A stretch of 32,429 bases of DNA from Rhodocyclaceae bacterium. Lineage in GTDB: Bacteria; Pseudomonadota; Gammaproteobacteria; Burkholderiales; Rhodocyclaceae. Position numbers and translations under genes: made by a program. The stretch covers positions 1 through 32,429 of the forward strand of contig JANXRC010000169.1 in assembly GCA_025353195.1 (NCBI GenBank), given 5' to 3'. This document shows positions 1 to 9,367 of the stretch, piece after piece. The notes beneath the pieces were generated by a model. The model saw only the letters and a list, made by a program, of their open reading frames with translations. It was not told the origin of the DNA and did no database searches. How positions within the stretch are numbered: position 1 is the stretch's first letter; every line of letters starts with the position of its first letter.

Positions 1-552
1 GTGGACGACGATCGCGACATGATCGACTTCCATTTTCTCGGCATAGGCGAACAGCCGGCAGGGCGATTCCCAAAGCTCGGCGCCGGAACCAATGTAGCGC
101 AACTGGCGCATCCGTTCCGCATGTTCGCTGGCGCGAATGGCGCGCGCAATGGCTAATGCGAGATGGCTGGTGAAACGGCCCGCGCCGGATTCGCCTGCTT
201 GGTGATCCAGAGCGCAGCGCTCGTACGCCGCGGCCACGGCGGACCAGTAGGTATGGAGCGACTCGTAAAGTTTGCGCTGGTCCTGATCCCGCGTGTGGAT
301 GTGCCGCAGATAGTCCTGGAACACGGCCGTCGCGACGCGGTTACCGTTCGACTCGATCTCGGCAACGATCAAAAAGCGGTCGTCGCAGGCGAATCCGTCG
401 GTTCCGGCGAGGGATTTGGCCCACGCTCCAATCTCGATGATCGCCTCGATCGGTCTTGTTTTTTCCAGCTTCTTCAGGAGCAGGCGCGCCGAAGCTACCG
501 AATTCATCGGATGATCGGGCTTGCGCGAAAACAGTTTCCCAATTTCGAGCAT
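1..552 (-). CDS. Hypothetical protein, C-terminus cut by window edge
   Basis: An open frame on the minus strand runs from an ATG at 552 to the left edge without a stop (184 codons visible). The protein begins MLEIGKLFSRKPDHP and is mostly helical, soluble and moderately charged. It has no signal peptide, no membrane segment and no catalytic motif I recognise. The opening, with a leucine-rich helix and a Lys-Leu-Glu-Lys segment, loosely recalls betaproteobacterial proteins that carry a PilZ-like region further downstream, but the diagnostic part is outside the window, so I assign no function. The frame has normal GC-rich codon use, whereas the opposite-strand frame at 163-633 does not look like a protein. 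The gene is separated from the next minus-strand gene by about 230 bp. Confidence 0.6.
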   Translation of the reverse strand, partial: MLEIGKLFSRKPDHPMNSVASARLLLKKLEKTRPIEAIIEIGAWAKSLAGTDGFACDDRFLIVAEIESNGNRVATAVFQDYLRHIHTRDQDQRKLYESLHTYWSAVAAAYERCALDHQAGESGAGRFTSHLALAIARAIRASEHAERMRQLRYIGSGAELWESPCRLFAYAEKMEVDHVAIVVH

Positions 553-779
553 CAGGCGGCTCCTGTGCGGGCGATCCGGTCGCACCGGCGGTGTGGCAGT
601 CGGAGATGCTCTTGCCGTGTGCCGACAGCTTGACCGCGACATTTTAGCCGCATGCAAGCGGGAGCCAAAACGACAAGCAAAGCGATAAAGAAGCGGGTTC
701 GGCTGGATTTGCGCGTCGTTGAAGCTTGCCCCCAGGAGTCGGCGCCGACGAGACGGCGACTGTCTGCCGTGCGTGAAAA

Positions 780-1246
780 TCAGCCACGCTCGAGGTCGAT
801 TTCGTCGCGGTGACCGAAGCCCTTGCTGTTGTCGATGAAATGGAAACGCTCGGGAACCAGCCGGTACCAGCGCACTTTGGCCAGGGCCTTGACGATCGCC
901 GGCGGCACGTCTCCGAGCGGGCTGGCAATGGGGAATTTTTCGGCATACAGCTTTCGGGCGCGGCGCTCTTCGTCGCCCTGAAGTTCGGTAACCCGCCCTT
1001 CCAGTTGGATGCCCTTGATCTTGGCCCAGTCGCTGTAGTCTTCCTGAATCGTCGCCGCGCAGCGGGCGTCCAGCGCCAGATTGCTGCAATGGCGCGTGTT
1101 CGGCGACGAAAGAAAGATCAGCGAGCAGCCGTCGCTGGCGTAGAACACGGCTGCCGCCCAGGGCCCTTCCGCGCCGTGAGTGGCAAGCGTCATGACATGG
1201 TGTGCGGCGAGATAGTCCGCCACCGGCTGCGGCAATGTCACCGGCA

Positions 1247-1247
<1 letters not shown>
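780..1247 (-). CDS. PNPOx-fold (pyridoxamine-phosphate-oxidase-like) flavin-binding family protein
   Basis: This 155-residue protein has the split-barrel pattern of the PNPOx-like/YhbP group. An N-terminal helix (PQPVADYLAAHHVMTLAT) is followed by alternating strands, with WAAAVFYASDG near residues 30-40 and a middle strand FLSSPNTRHCSNL. The family binds FMN, F420 or heme, and the ligand and substrate here are unknown. Its ATG overlaps the stop of the upstream activator gene by one base (TGATG), so the two are probably co-transcribed and translationally coupled. This suggests a link to the aromatic-sensing locus rather than to vitamin B6 synthesis, since it is shorter than true PdxH (about 210-220 residues). 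A second PNPOx-like gene lies inside the catabolic operon at 11366-11854. Confidence 0.75.
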
Positions 1248-2989
<1,742 letters not shown>

Positions 2990-3049
2990 TGCCGCACTCT
3001 CACTGTCTACTCCTCAATCGATCATTGTAAGCGCAGATCGGAAAGGCGG

Positions 3050-3065
3050 TTGAGATTGCAGTCAA
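3050..3065. promoter_or_regulatory. Candidate upstream activator site 1 (TTGA-N8-TCAA)
   Basis: The 16-bp inverted repeat TTGAGATTGCAGTCAA has the outer arms of the XylR/DmpR enhancer consensus (TTGANCAATTGNTCAA), although the centre does not match. It lies 61 bp upstream of the activator start and about 260 bp upstream of the -24 element, so it could serve both activation of ppsA and control of the regulator gene. Confidence 0.5.
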
Positions 3066-3105
3066 ACGGTCAGTCTTCCACCCGTCGTAGCCCGGGGTTC
3101 GGCAA

Positions 3106-3121
3106 TTGACTGAAAGGTCAA
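3106..3121. promoter_or_regulatory. Candidate upstream activator site 2 (TTGA-N8-TCAA)
   Basis: TTGACTGAAAGGTCAA has perfect 5-bp arms (TTGAC/GTCAA) and the outer pattern of XylR/DmpR-family enhancer sites. It starts 56 bp after site 1 and lies about 190 bp upstream of the -24 element. The spacing is somewhat larger than in the classical Po and Pu promoters, so binding is inferred only. Confidence 0.55.
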
Positions 3122-3310
3122 AAGGCAATGACGCCAGGCGAAATTTTCACCAAATGAACAACAGTCGACCACCGTGGCTTGTCCCGTGGATGGCCAAACG
3201 ACGGCTTACCTTTGTCATTTTTGCTGCACATGCAACTCGCGCTGATAACCATCCTTTCAGCAGCGCCGATGCGATTAGACCTCCAGATAGTGCACTGCGC
3301 AAACGGCGCT

Positions 3311-3325
3311 TGGCCCGAGCCTTGC
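3311..3325 (+). promoter_or_regulatory. Sigma-54 (-24/-12) promoter of the phenol operon
   Basis: TGGCCCGAGCCTTGC has GG and GC separated by the required 10 bases (consensus TGGCAC-N5-TTGC). It points toward ppsA, with an expected start about 12 bases downstream of the -12 GC (near 3337) and a leader of about 65 nt. A sigma-54 activator encoded divergently next door supports the call. Confidence 0.82.
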
Positions 3326-3401
3326 GTTATATCCCTTGCTCCGGGCGCATAACCGAGCCCGGTTTTCCGATATTCATAATAATTACAGAAGGAGACATTC
3401 A

Positions 3402-5237
3402 ATGAAGTTTCCAGTTCCGCACGATGTATTGGCCAAGAAGATTCCCGGCACAGAAGGCTGGGAAAGGATGTATCCGTACCAGTACCAGTTTGTCAGCGAC
3501 GATCCGGTACGCAACCAGTATGAGAAGGAGACGTTCTGGTTCTACGACGGATTGCACTATCCGGAACCGCTCTATCCCTTCGATACCATCTGGGATGAAG
3601 CTTGGTTCCTCGCCCTGTCGCAGTTCAACAACCGCATATTCCAGGTGCCGCCGGTACGCGGCGTCGATCATCGCATGATCAACGGCTACGTCTATATCTC
3701 GCCGGTCCCGGTCAAGGATGGCGCGGAAATCGGCAGCCGCGTGCCGAACTTCATGGAGCGCGCCGGCTTCTACTACAAGAACTGGGATGCGCTTGAGGCC
3801 AAGTGGAAGGTCAAGATGGAGGCCACCATCAAGGAACTCGAGGACTTGCAGATTTCGCCCCTTCCCGATCTCGAGGACATTTCCGTGGTCACCGATGCCC
3901 TCGGCGAATCCAAGGGCTATCACCTGATCAAGAACTACGACGACCTGATCAATCTCGGCATCAAGTGCTGGCAGTATCACTTCGAGTTTCTCAATCTCGG
4001 CTATGCGGCGTATGTCTTCTTCATGGACTTCACGCAGAAGCTGTTCCCCAGCATCCCGCTGCAGCGCATCACGCAGATGATCTCGGGTATCGACGTCATC
4101 ATGTACAAGCCCGACGACGAACTCAAGGAACTGGCGAAGAAGGCCATTGCTATGGGCGTCGACAAGGCCGTGACAGGAAACCGTGACTGGGTCGCGGTCA
4201 AGGCCGCGGTCGGCAAGCTGCCCAAGGGCGCGGAATGGCTGGCGGCCTTCGAGGCGGCCCGCTATCCGTGGTTCAACATCTCCACCGGCACCGGCTGGTT
4301 CCACACCGATCGCAGCTGGAACGATACACTCGATATTCCGCTCTCCGGCATCCAGACCTACATCGGCAAGCTCAATACCGGTGCCAGCATCGATCGCCCG
4401 ACGGAACAGGTGCGCGCCGAACGCGACCGCATCACCGCCGAGTACCGCGCGCTGATCACCAACGAAGCCGATCTCAAGCAGTTCGACGAATTGCTGGGTT
4501 GCGCCAAGACGGTGTTCCCCTATGTCGAGAATCACCTGTTCTATGTCGAGCACTGGTTCCATTCGGTGTTCTGGAACAAGATGCGCGAAGTCGCAGCGAT
4601 CATGAAGGATCACGGCATGATCAACGACATCGAGGACATCTGGTACCTGCGCCGCGACGAGATCAAGCAGGGCCTGTGGGACGTCGTCACCGCCTGGGCC
4701 ACCGGGGTCACGCCGCGCGGTACCAAGACCTGGCCGCCGGAGATCGAGTGGCGCAAGGGCGTGATGGAGAAGTTCCGCCAGTGGAGCCCGCCACCCGCCA
4801 TCGGCATCGCACCGGAAGTGATCCAGGAGCCGTTCACCATCGTGCTCTGGGGCGTCACCAACAAGTCTCTGGCCGACTGGTCCGCAGTACAGGAAGTCAG
4901 CGATCCGGACAGCATCACGGAGCTCAAGGGCTTTGCCGGCAGTCCGGGCATTGTCGAGGGCAAGGCGCGCGTCTGCCGCAGCGCGCAGGACATTCGTGAT
5001 CTGCAGGACGGCGAAATCCTGGTGGCACCTACCACCTCACCGTCGTGGGCGCCGGCATTCGCCAAGATCAAGGCAGCCATCACCGATGTCGGCGGGGTCA
5101 TGAGCCACGCCGCCATCGTCTGTCGCGAGTACGGTTTGCCGGCAGTCGTTGGCACTGGACATGCCACCAAGATCATCAAGACCGGAATGATGCTCAGGGT
5201 CGATGGTTCCTCGGGTGTGATTTCGATCACCCGGTAA
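3402..5237 (+). CDS. ppsA: Phenylphosphate synthase subunit A (PEP-synthase-like, phosphohistidine subunit)
   Basis: This is the large subunit of the enzyme that phosphorylates phenol at the expense of ATP, the first step of anaerobic phenol degradation. The protein has 611 residues. The long N-terminal part matches the family of phenylphosphate synthase subunit 1, and the C-terminal 110 residues form the swivelling PEP-utilising domain. The phosphate-carrying histidine is in GGVMSHAAIVCRE at position 569, and from memory the catalytic histidine of the Thauera subunit has the same number. I chose the ATG at 3402 because it follows an AGAAGGAGA ribosome site and begins MKFPVPHDVLAKK; the longer frame back to 3336 would start near the expected transcription start. 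The ATP-binding half is supplied by the next gene, ppsB. Confidence 0.94.
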   Translation: MKFPVPHDVLAKKIPGTEGWERMYPYQYQFVSDDPVRNQYEKETFWFYDGLHYPEPLYPFDTIWDEAWFLALSQFNNRIFQVPPVRGVDHRMINGYVYISPVPVKDGAEIGSRVPNFMERAGFYYKNWDALEAKWKVKMEATIKELEDLQISPLPDLEDISVVTDALGESKGYHLIKNYDDLINLGIKCWQYHFEFLNLGYAAYVFFMDFTQKLFPSIPLQRITQMISGIDVIMYKPDDELKELAKKAIAMGVDKAVTGNRDWVAVKAAVGKLPKGAEWLAAFEAARYPWFNISTGTGWFHTDRSWNDTLDIPLSGIQTYIGKLNTGASIDRPTEQVRAERDRITAEYRALITNEADLKQFDELLGCAKTVFPYVENHLFYVEHWFHSVFWNKMREVAAIMKDHGMINDIEDIWYLRRDEIKQGLWDVVTAWATGVTPRGTKTWPPEIEWRKGVMEKFRQWSPPPAIGIAPEVIQEPFTIVLWGVTNKSLADWSAVQEVSDPDSITELKGFAGSPGIVEGKARVCRSAQDIRDLQDGEILVAPTTSPSWAPAFAKIKAAITDVGGVMSHAAIVCREYGLPAVVGTGHATKIIKTGMMLRVDGSSGVISITR

Positions 5238-5303
5238 CGCTGCAGCAAGGGTACGACTATGGGAAGCGTTTTGGCAATTGGCAGGATTCGCACGGAGGCC
5301 TGG

Positions 5304-6386
5304 ATGAATAGCGCAATGCCGAAAGTGTGCTGGTTCGAGGAGTGCAACAAAGACTCCGTCGCCCTGGTGGGGGGCAAATGCTCCTCTCTCGGCGAACTCA
5401 TCAACGCGGGGGTGCGGGTGCCGCCAGGGTTCGCCCTGACGACACACGGCTATGCGCAGTTCATGCGCGAAGCCGGCATCCAGCCCGAAGTGACCGCCCT
5501 GTTGACGGGGCTGGATCATGAGGATATGGACAAGCTGGAAGATGCCTCCCGCATCATCCGCGAGATGATCGAATCACGCCCCATCTGCATCGAGCTCGAG
5601 GATCTGATTGGCGAGTCTTACCGAAAGTTGTCGAACCGCTGTGGCATTCCGGCGGTCCCGGTCGCGGTGCGTTCCAGCGCCACTGCCGAGGACCTGCCCG
5701 GCGCCAGCTTTGCCGGGCAGCAGGATACCTACCTGTGGATTCGCGGTATCGACGAGGTGATGCACCATGTGCGGCGCTGCATTTCAAGCCTGTACACGGG
5801 TCGCGCGATTGCCTATCGCATGAAGATGGGCTTCCCCCATGAGCAGGTGGCGATCAGCGTCGGTATCCAGAAGATGGCCAATTCATTTTCCGCGGGCGTG
5901 ATGTTCACCATCCATCCCACCAACGGCGACCGCTCGGTGATCGTCATAGACTCGAACTACGGATTTGGCGAATCAGTGGTTTCGGGCGAGGTAACGCCTG
6001 ACCATTTCGTGGTCAACAAGGTCGCGCTCGACATCATGGAGCGCACCATCTCCAAGAAGGAAATTTGCTACACCGTCGATCTGAAGGAGCAGAAGTCCAT
6101 CGCTACCGAGATCCCCTTCGAGCGCCAGAACGTGCAATCGATCATCGACGACGAAGTCACCGAACTGGCCTGGATGGGCAAGCAGATCGAAAAGCACTAC
6201 GGCCGCCCGATGGACATCGAATGGGCGATCGACAAGGACCTCCCCGCCGGCGGCAATGTCTTCATCCTGCAGGCGCGACCGGAGACTATCTGGAGCAACA
6301 AGCAGCAGGCTCCCGTATCGGCAGGCAGCGCGTCAGCGATGGACTACATCCTTTCCAGCCTGTTGACAGGCAAGAAAGTCGGCTAG
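5304..6386 (+). CDS. ppsB: Phenylphosphate synthase subunit B (ATP-binding, PPDK_N/PEP-synthase N-terminal)
   Basis: The protein has 360 residues and corresponds to the N-terminal nucleotide-binding half of PEP synthase. It shows the glycine-rich start KDSVALVGGKCSSLGEL, the phosphate-binding stretch RSSATAEDLPGASFAGQQDTYL (residues about 125-146), and the family end motif FILQARPETIWS. It phosphorylates the histidine of PpsA with the beta-phosphate of ATP, after which PpsA passes the phosphoryl group to phenol. I chose the ATG at 5304 because GGAGG lies at 5294-5298. An in-frame ATG at 5259 would add 15 residues and has a weaker ribosome site. The gene follows ppsA after 66 bp in the same operon. 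Confidence 0.93.
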   Translation: MNSAMPKVCWFEECNKDSVALVGGKCSSLGELINAGVRVPPGFALTTHGYAQFMREAGIQPEVTALLTGLDHEDMDKLEDASRIIREMIESRPICIELEDLIGESYRKLSNRCGIPAVPVAVRSSATAEDLPGASFAGQQDTYLWIRGIDEVMHHVRRCISSLYTGRAIAYRMKMGFPHEQVAISVGIQKMANSFSAGVMFTIHPTNGDRSVIVIDSNYGFGESVVSGEVTPDHFVVNKVALDIMERTISKKEICYTVDLKEQKSIATEIPFERQNVQSIIDDEVTELAWMGKQIEKHYGRPMDIEWAIDKDLPAGGNVFILQARPETIWSNKQQAPVSAGSASAMDYILSSLLTGKKVG

Positions 6387-6445
6387 CCAAGCAACACGTA
6401 AATACTCAATTTCACCCACCACCCCTGTACTACTACGGAGCGAAA

Positions 6446-8023
6446 ATGAAAGCACCTGTGAAAGCAAAACCCATCGACGATATCCGCAGCTACATTGCCG
6501 CCCTCGAACTGAACGGCGAGTTGCACCGCGTCAAGACCGAAGTGGACTGGAAATTCGAACTCTGCCACGTATCGAAGGTCAACGAGGAGCAGAAAGGGCC
6601 GGCACTGCTCTACGAGAACGTCAAGGGTTACGACATTCCGGTCTTCACCAGCGCCTTCACCACGTCGCGACGCCTGGCCATTGCCCTGGAACAGGATCCG
6701 TCGCTGTCGATGAGCCAGCTCTCCAAGAAGTGGATGGAACTGACCACCAAGACCATGGTCAAGCCGAAGTTCGTGAAGAACCCGCAGGTGAAGGAAAACA
6801 TCATTACGGGCGATGCCGTCGATATCAATATGTTTCCTTCGCCCTGGTTCTATCCCGACGATGGCGGACGATTCTTCGTCACTTCCGGCTTCCTGGTGAC
6901 CCAGGACCCGGACACCGGCTGGACCAATCTGGGCACCTACCGCGCCCAAGTGCTGGGCAAGAATATCCTCGGCTCGCAGATCATCAAGGGCAAGCATGGC
7001 GACATGCACATGAAGAAGTACCAGGAACGCGGCGAACTGATGCCCGCCGCGTATGTGGTCGGAACCGATCCGGTGCTGTTCCTGGCCGGCTCGACGCTGG
7101 TCAGCGCGCAGGTGGATGAATACGAAGTCGCCGGCTCGCTGCGCGGCAAGCCTGTCGAGGTGTTCAAGTCGGACTTGACCGGACTAACGTTGCCGGCCAA
7201 TGCCGAGATCATCGCCGAAGGCTGGATCGATCCGAACGAATTGATGGACGAGGGCCCCTTCGGCGAATACACCGGTTACTACTCGGGCAACAAGGGCAAG
7301 GACTATCCCAAGCCGGTGCTGCGCATCGCGCGCATCCTGCATCGCAACAAGCCGGTGATGTGGTCGACGACCGTGGGCAAGCCGATCAACGACATTCACA
7401 TGATCCAGTCGCTGAACCGGACCGCCACGCTCTGGCATGACCTCGAAACCATGAAGGTGCCGGGCATCCAGAGCGTGTATATCCCGCCCGAAGCCTGCGG
7501 CCGCTTCTGGGTCGTGGTCTCTGTCAAACAGATGTATCCGGGGCACTCCAATCACGTCGGCAATGCCGTCATCTCGACCACCACCGGCCACTATGGCGTG
7601 AAGGGCGTCATCGTCGTCGATCACGACATCGAGGCCGACGACTGGGATCGCGTCTGGTGGGCGCTGGCCACCCGCTTCGACCCTAAGCGTTCAGCCCAGA
7701 TCATCGACCGCGGCCGTTCCACGCCGCTGGATCCGGGACTGCCGATCGAGGCCCGCGACATCACCAGCCGCATCATTCTCGACGCCTGCACTCCTTATGA
7801 GTGGACCAACAAGCCCAACGAGATCTTTATGGACCGCACGGTGCTGCAGAAGGTTTCGGACCGCTGGAACGAATATGGCTTCAAGGGGAGCAGCCCGGTG
7901 GCTGGAATGATCAACCGGCTGACGCGACCGGAAGTGAAAAAAACCCAGCCGGCAGCGCAAAAATCCAAGCCAGAGGTGAAGAAGGCCAAACCGGCAGCCA
8001 AGAAAGCCAAGAGCCGCAAGTGA
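6446..8023 (+). CDS. UbiD-family prenyl-FMN (de)carboxylase, phenylphosphate carboxylase-like
   Basis: The UbiD family uses prenylated FMN made by UbiX. In phenol degraders, members carboxylate phenylphosphate to 4-hydroxybenzoate. The protein has 525 residues. Relative to Fdc1 (Asn168, Arg173, His191, Glu277, Glu282), equivalents are visible as Asn161, Arg166 and His184, and the EGPFGE motif gives Glu269 and Glu274, with Glu225/Glu227 as the likely metal ligand. All catalytic positions therefore appear intact. It starts at 6446 after a CGGAG site. Odd features are a Lys/Ala/Pro tail at 498-525 that exceeds the usual length of about 485, and the fact that only one UbiD gene is present where Thauera and Aromatoleum have two (PpcA and PpcB). 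I cannot tell which of the two it matches better. Confidence 0.9.
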   Translation: MKAPVKAKPIDDIRSYIAALELNGELHRVKTEVDWKFELCHVSKVNEEQKGPALLYENVKGYDIPVFTSAFTTSRRLAIALEQDPSLSMSQLSKKWMELTTKTMVKPKFVKNPQVKENIITGDAVDINMFPSPWFYPDDGGRFFVTSGFLVTQDPDTGWTNLGTYRAQVLGKNILGSQIIKGKHGDMHMKKYQERGELMPAAYVVGTDPVLFLAGSTLVSAQVDEYEVAGSLRGKPVEVFKSDLTGLTLPANAEIIAEGWIDPNELMDEGPFGEYTGYYSGNKGKDYPKPVLRIARILHRNKPVMWSTTVGKPINDIHMIQSLNRTATLWHDLETMKVPGIQSVYIPPEACGRFWVVVSVKQMYPGHSNHVGNAVISTTTGHYGVKGVIVVDHDIEADDWDRVWWALATRFDPKRSAQIIDRGRSTPLDPGLPIEARDITSRIILDACTPYEWTNKPNEIFMDRTVLQKVSDRWNEYGFKGSSPVAGMINRLTRPEVKKTQPAAQKSKPEVKKAKPAAKKAKSRK

Positions 8024-8028
8024 ATCGG

Positions 8029-8056
8029 TGCCGGCAGGCAGACCTGCCTGCCGGCA
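8029..8056. repeat. Perfect 13-bp inverted repeat between ubiD-like gene and UPF0261 gene
   Basis: TGCCGGCAGGCAG and its exact complement are separated by two bases, right after the UbiD stop and 20 bp before the next start. The GC-rich RNA hairpin has no T-run after it, so it is more likely an mRNA-stability, partial-attenuation or dispersed palindrome element than a simple terminator. Confidence 0.7.
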
Positions 8057-8075
8057 GCGCAACGCGACAGCGCAT

Positions 8076-9341
8076 ATGACTACCAAAAAAGGCATCGTCA
8101 TCGTCTGCAACCTGGACACCCGCGGCGAAGACATCGTCTTCGTCAAGCAACTCATTGCCAACCGCGGCCACGAGCCAATCCTGCTCGATTTCAGCATGGA
8201 GGAACCACCGCCCTTCCCTGGCGACATCCGCACCGAGGATGTCGCCGCACGCGGCGGCCTTTCCATCGAAGTGGTGCGCGAGAAGTACCGCTCAGACCGC
8301 GACACGGCCACCAACAATCAGATCAGGGGCGCCGCGGCGATCGTTCAGGATCTGCTGGCGGAGGGGCGCGTGCACGGCATCATCGGCATCGGCGGCGGCA
8401 CTGCCACGCTGGTCGCCACCTCGATCATGAAGCAACTGCCCTTCGGCATGCCCAAGCTGATGGCTTCGCCGATGGCAGCGCATCCGGCCTACATCGACAA
8501 GTATGTCGGCACGCGCGATATCACCATGCATCACACTGTGCTCGATATCGTCAAGATGAATCCGCTGCTGAAGGCGCAGATCATCAATGCGGTCGGCGCC
8601 ATCTGCGGCATGGTCGAAATGACGCAGGGTACCAAGATCATTTTCGACAAGCCTTGCGTCGCCATATCCTCGTTCGGCTTCGGCGAAATGGCGGTACAAA
8701 CGGCGATCGGCATGCTGGAGGAAGCGGGCTTCACTCCCATCGTCTGCCACGCTCAGGGCAAGGGTGACCGGGCGATGGAGGAAATGATCCGCGACGGCGC
8801 CTTTCACGGCGTGCTCGACATCTGCACCGGCGGCATCATGGAACACCTGTTCAAGGGTAACCGCGACCCGGGACCGGACCGGCTGATGGCGGCCGTGGAA
8901 ACCGGCATTCCCATGGTGCTGGCGCCCTGCGGCCTCGACATCCTGTCCTACGGCGGCCGTGCCGACATGCTGGAGCGGACCAAGGATCGCGTGCAGTACG
9001 TGCAGGACGCGCTGCGTGTCCAGGTCCGCACCACCGCCGATGAATTGCGCCAGGCCGCTGACGTGATCGCGGAGCGACTCAATCGTGCCAAAGGTCCGTG
9101 GACCTTTCTGATTCCACTCAAGGGCTGGTCGTCGCTCGACAAGGAGGGCCGCCCGATCTTTGACCCCGTTGCCGACGCCGCCTTCGTCGCCCGCCTCAAG
9201 GAAAAACTCGAGGATCCGGCCCGGGTAAATGAGGTTCCCCTGCATCTTTACACTCCGGAATTCGCCCGTGTGGCGGTCGACGAGTTCGTGCGCCTGCATG
9301 CGGCAAGCAAGGCGAAGTCGCCCGAGACGGCCGAGACATGA
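8076..9341 (+). CDS. UPF0261 / Tm-1-like ATP-binding domain protein
   Basis: The 421-residue protein belongs to the UPF0261 family, named after the plant Tm-1 ATP-binding domain. Its biochemical role in bacteria is unknown to me. Family hallmarks include CNLDTRGED (residues 9-17), GIGGGTATLVAT, the stretch VGTRDITMHHTVLDI, and near the end PLKGWSSLDKEGRP followed by FDPVADAAF. I chose the ATG at 8076 because MTTKKGIVIVCNLDTRG is the usual opening. A frame back to 8028 would encode the palindrome as protein. No good Shine-Dalgarno site is visible. It lies between the UbiD gene and ppsC, where the reference phenol clusters carry further carboxylase subunits, so a role in phenylphosphate handling is inferred from context only. 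Confidence 0.85.
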   Translation: MTTKKGIVIVCNLDTRGEDIVFVKQLIANRGHEPILLDFSMEEPPPFPGDIRTEDVAARGGLSIEVVREKYRSDRDTATNNQIRGAAAIVQDLLAEGRVHGIIGIGGGTATLVATSIMKQLPFGMPKLMASPMAAHPAYIDKYVGTRDITMHHTVLDIVKMNPLLKAQIINAVGAICGMVEMTQGTKIIFDKPCVAISSFGFGEMAVQTAIGMLEEAGFTPIVCHAQGKGDRAMEEMIRDGAFHGVLDICTGGIMEHLFKGNRDPGPDRLMAAVETGIPMVLAPCGLDILSYGGRADMLERTKDRVQYVQDALRVQVRTTADELRQAADVIAERLNRAKGPWTFLIPLKGWSSLDKEGRPIFDPVADAAFVARLKEKLEDPARVNEVPLHLYTPEFARVAVDEFVRLHAASKAKSPETAET

Positions 9342-9367
9342 ACAACAATACTTAAGGAGAGACGGTC

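Larger units (their letters stand above)
2990..3401. other. Divergent intergenic control region without a gene
   Basis: These 412 bp separate the activator from ppsA. I see no convincing coding frame: a 99-codon plus-strand frame here has no family resemblance and runs across the promoter. The stretch holds two TTGA-N8-TCAA inverted repeats, one weaker related site near 3010-3025, a -24/-12 promoter and the ppsA leader. The bases between about 3122 and 3310 are AT-richer than the flanks, as is common for the bending region between enhancer sites and a sigma-54 promoter. No exact IHF site was assigned. Confidence 0.7.

Noticed and set aside
163-633. 156-codon plus-strand frame at the left edge
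   Set aside because: It is the shadow of the better minus-strand frame at 1-552, has no family resemblance and a composition typical of antisense frames.
738-749. 12-bp palindrome after the left PNPOx-like gene, considered as a terminator
   Set aside because: The stem is short and no T-run follows on either strand.
3106-3405. 99-codon frame in the divergent region upstream of ppsA
   Set aside because: It spans the sigma-54 promoter and has no recognisable sequence.
3399-4613. 404-codon minus-strand frame opposite ppsA
   Set aside because: It is antisense to a well-supported gene and its Asp/Val/His-rich composition is typical of a shadow frame.
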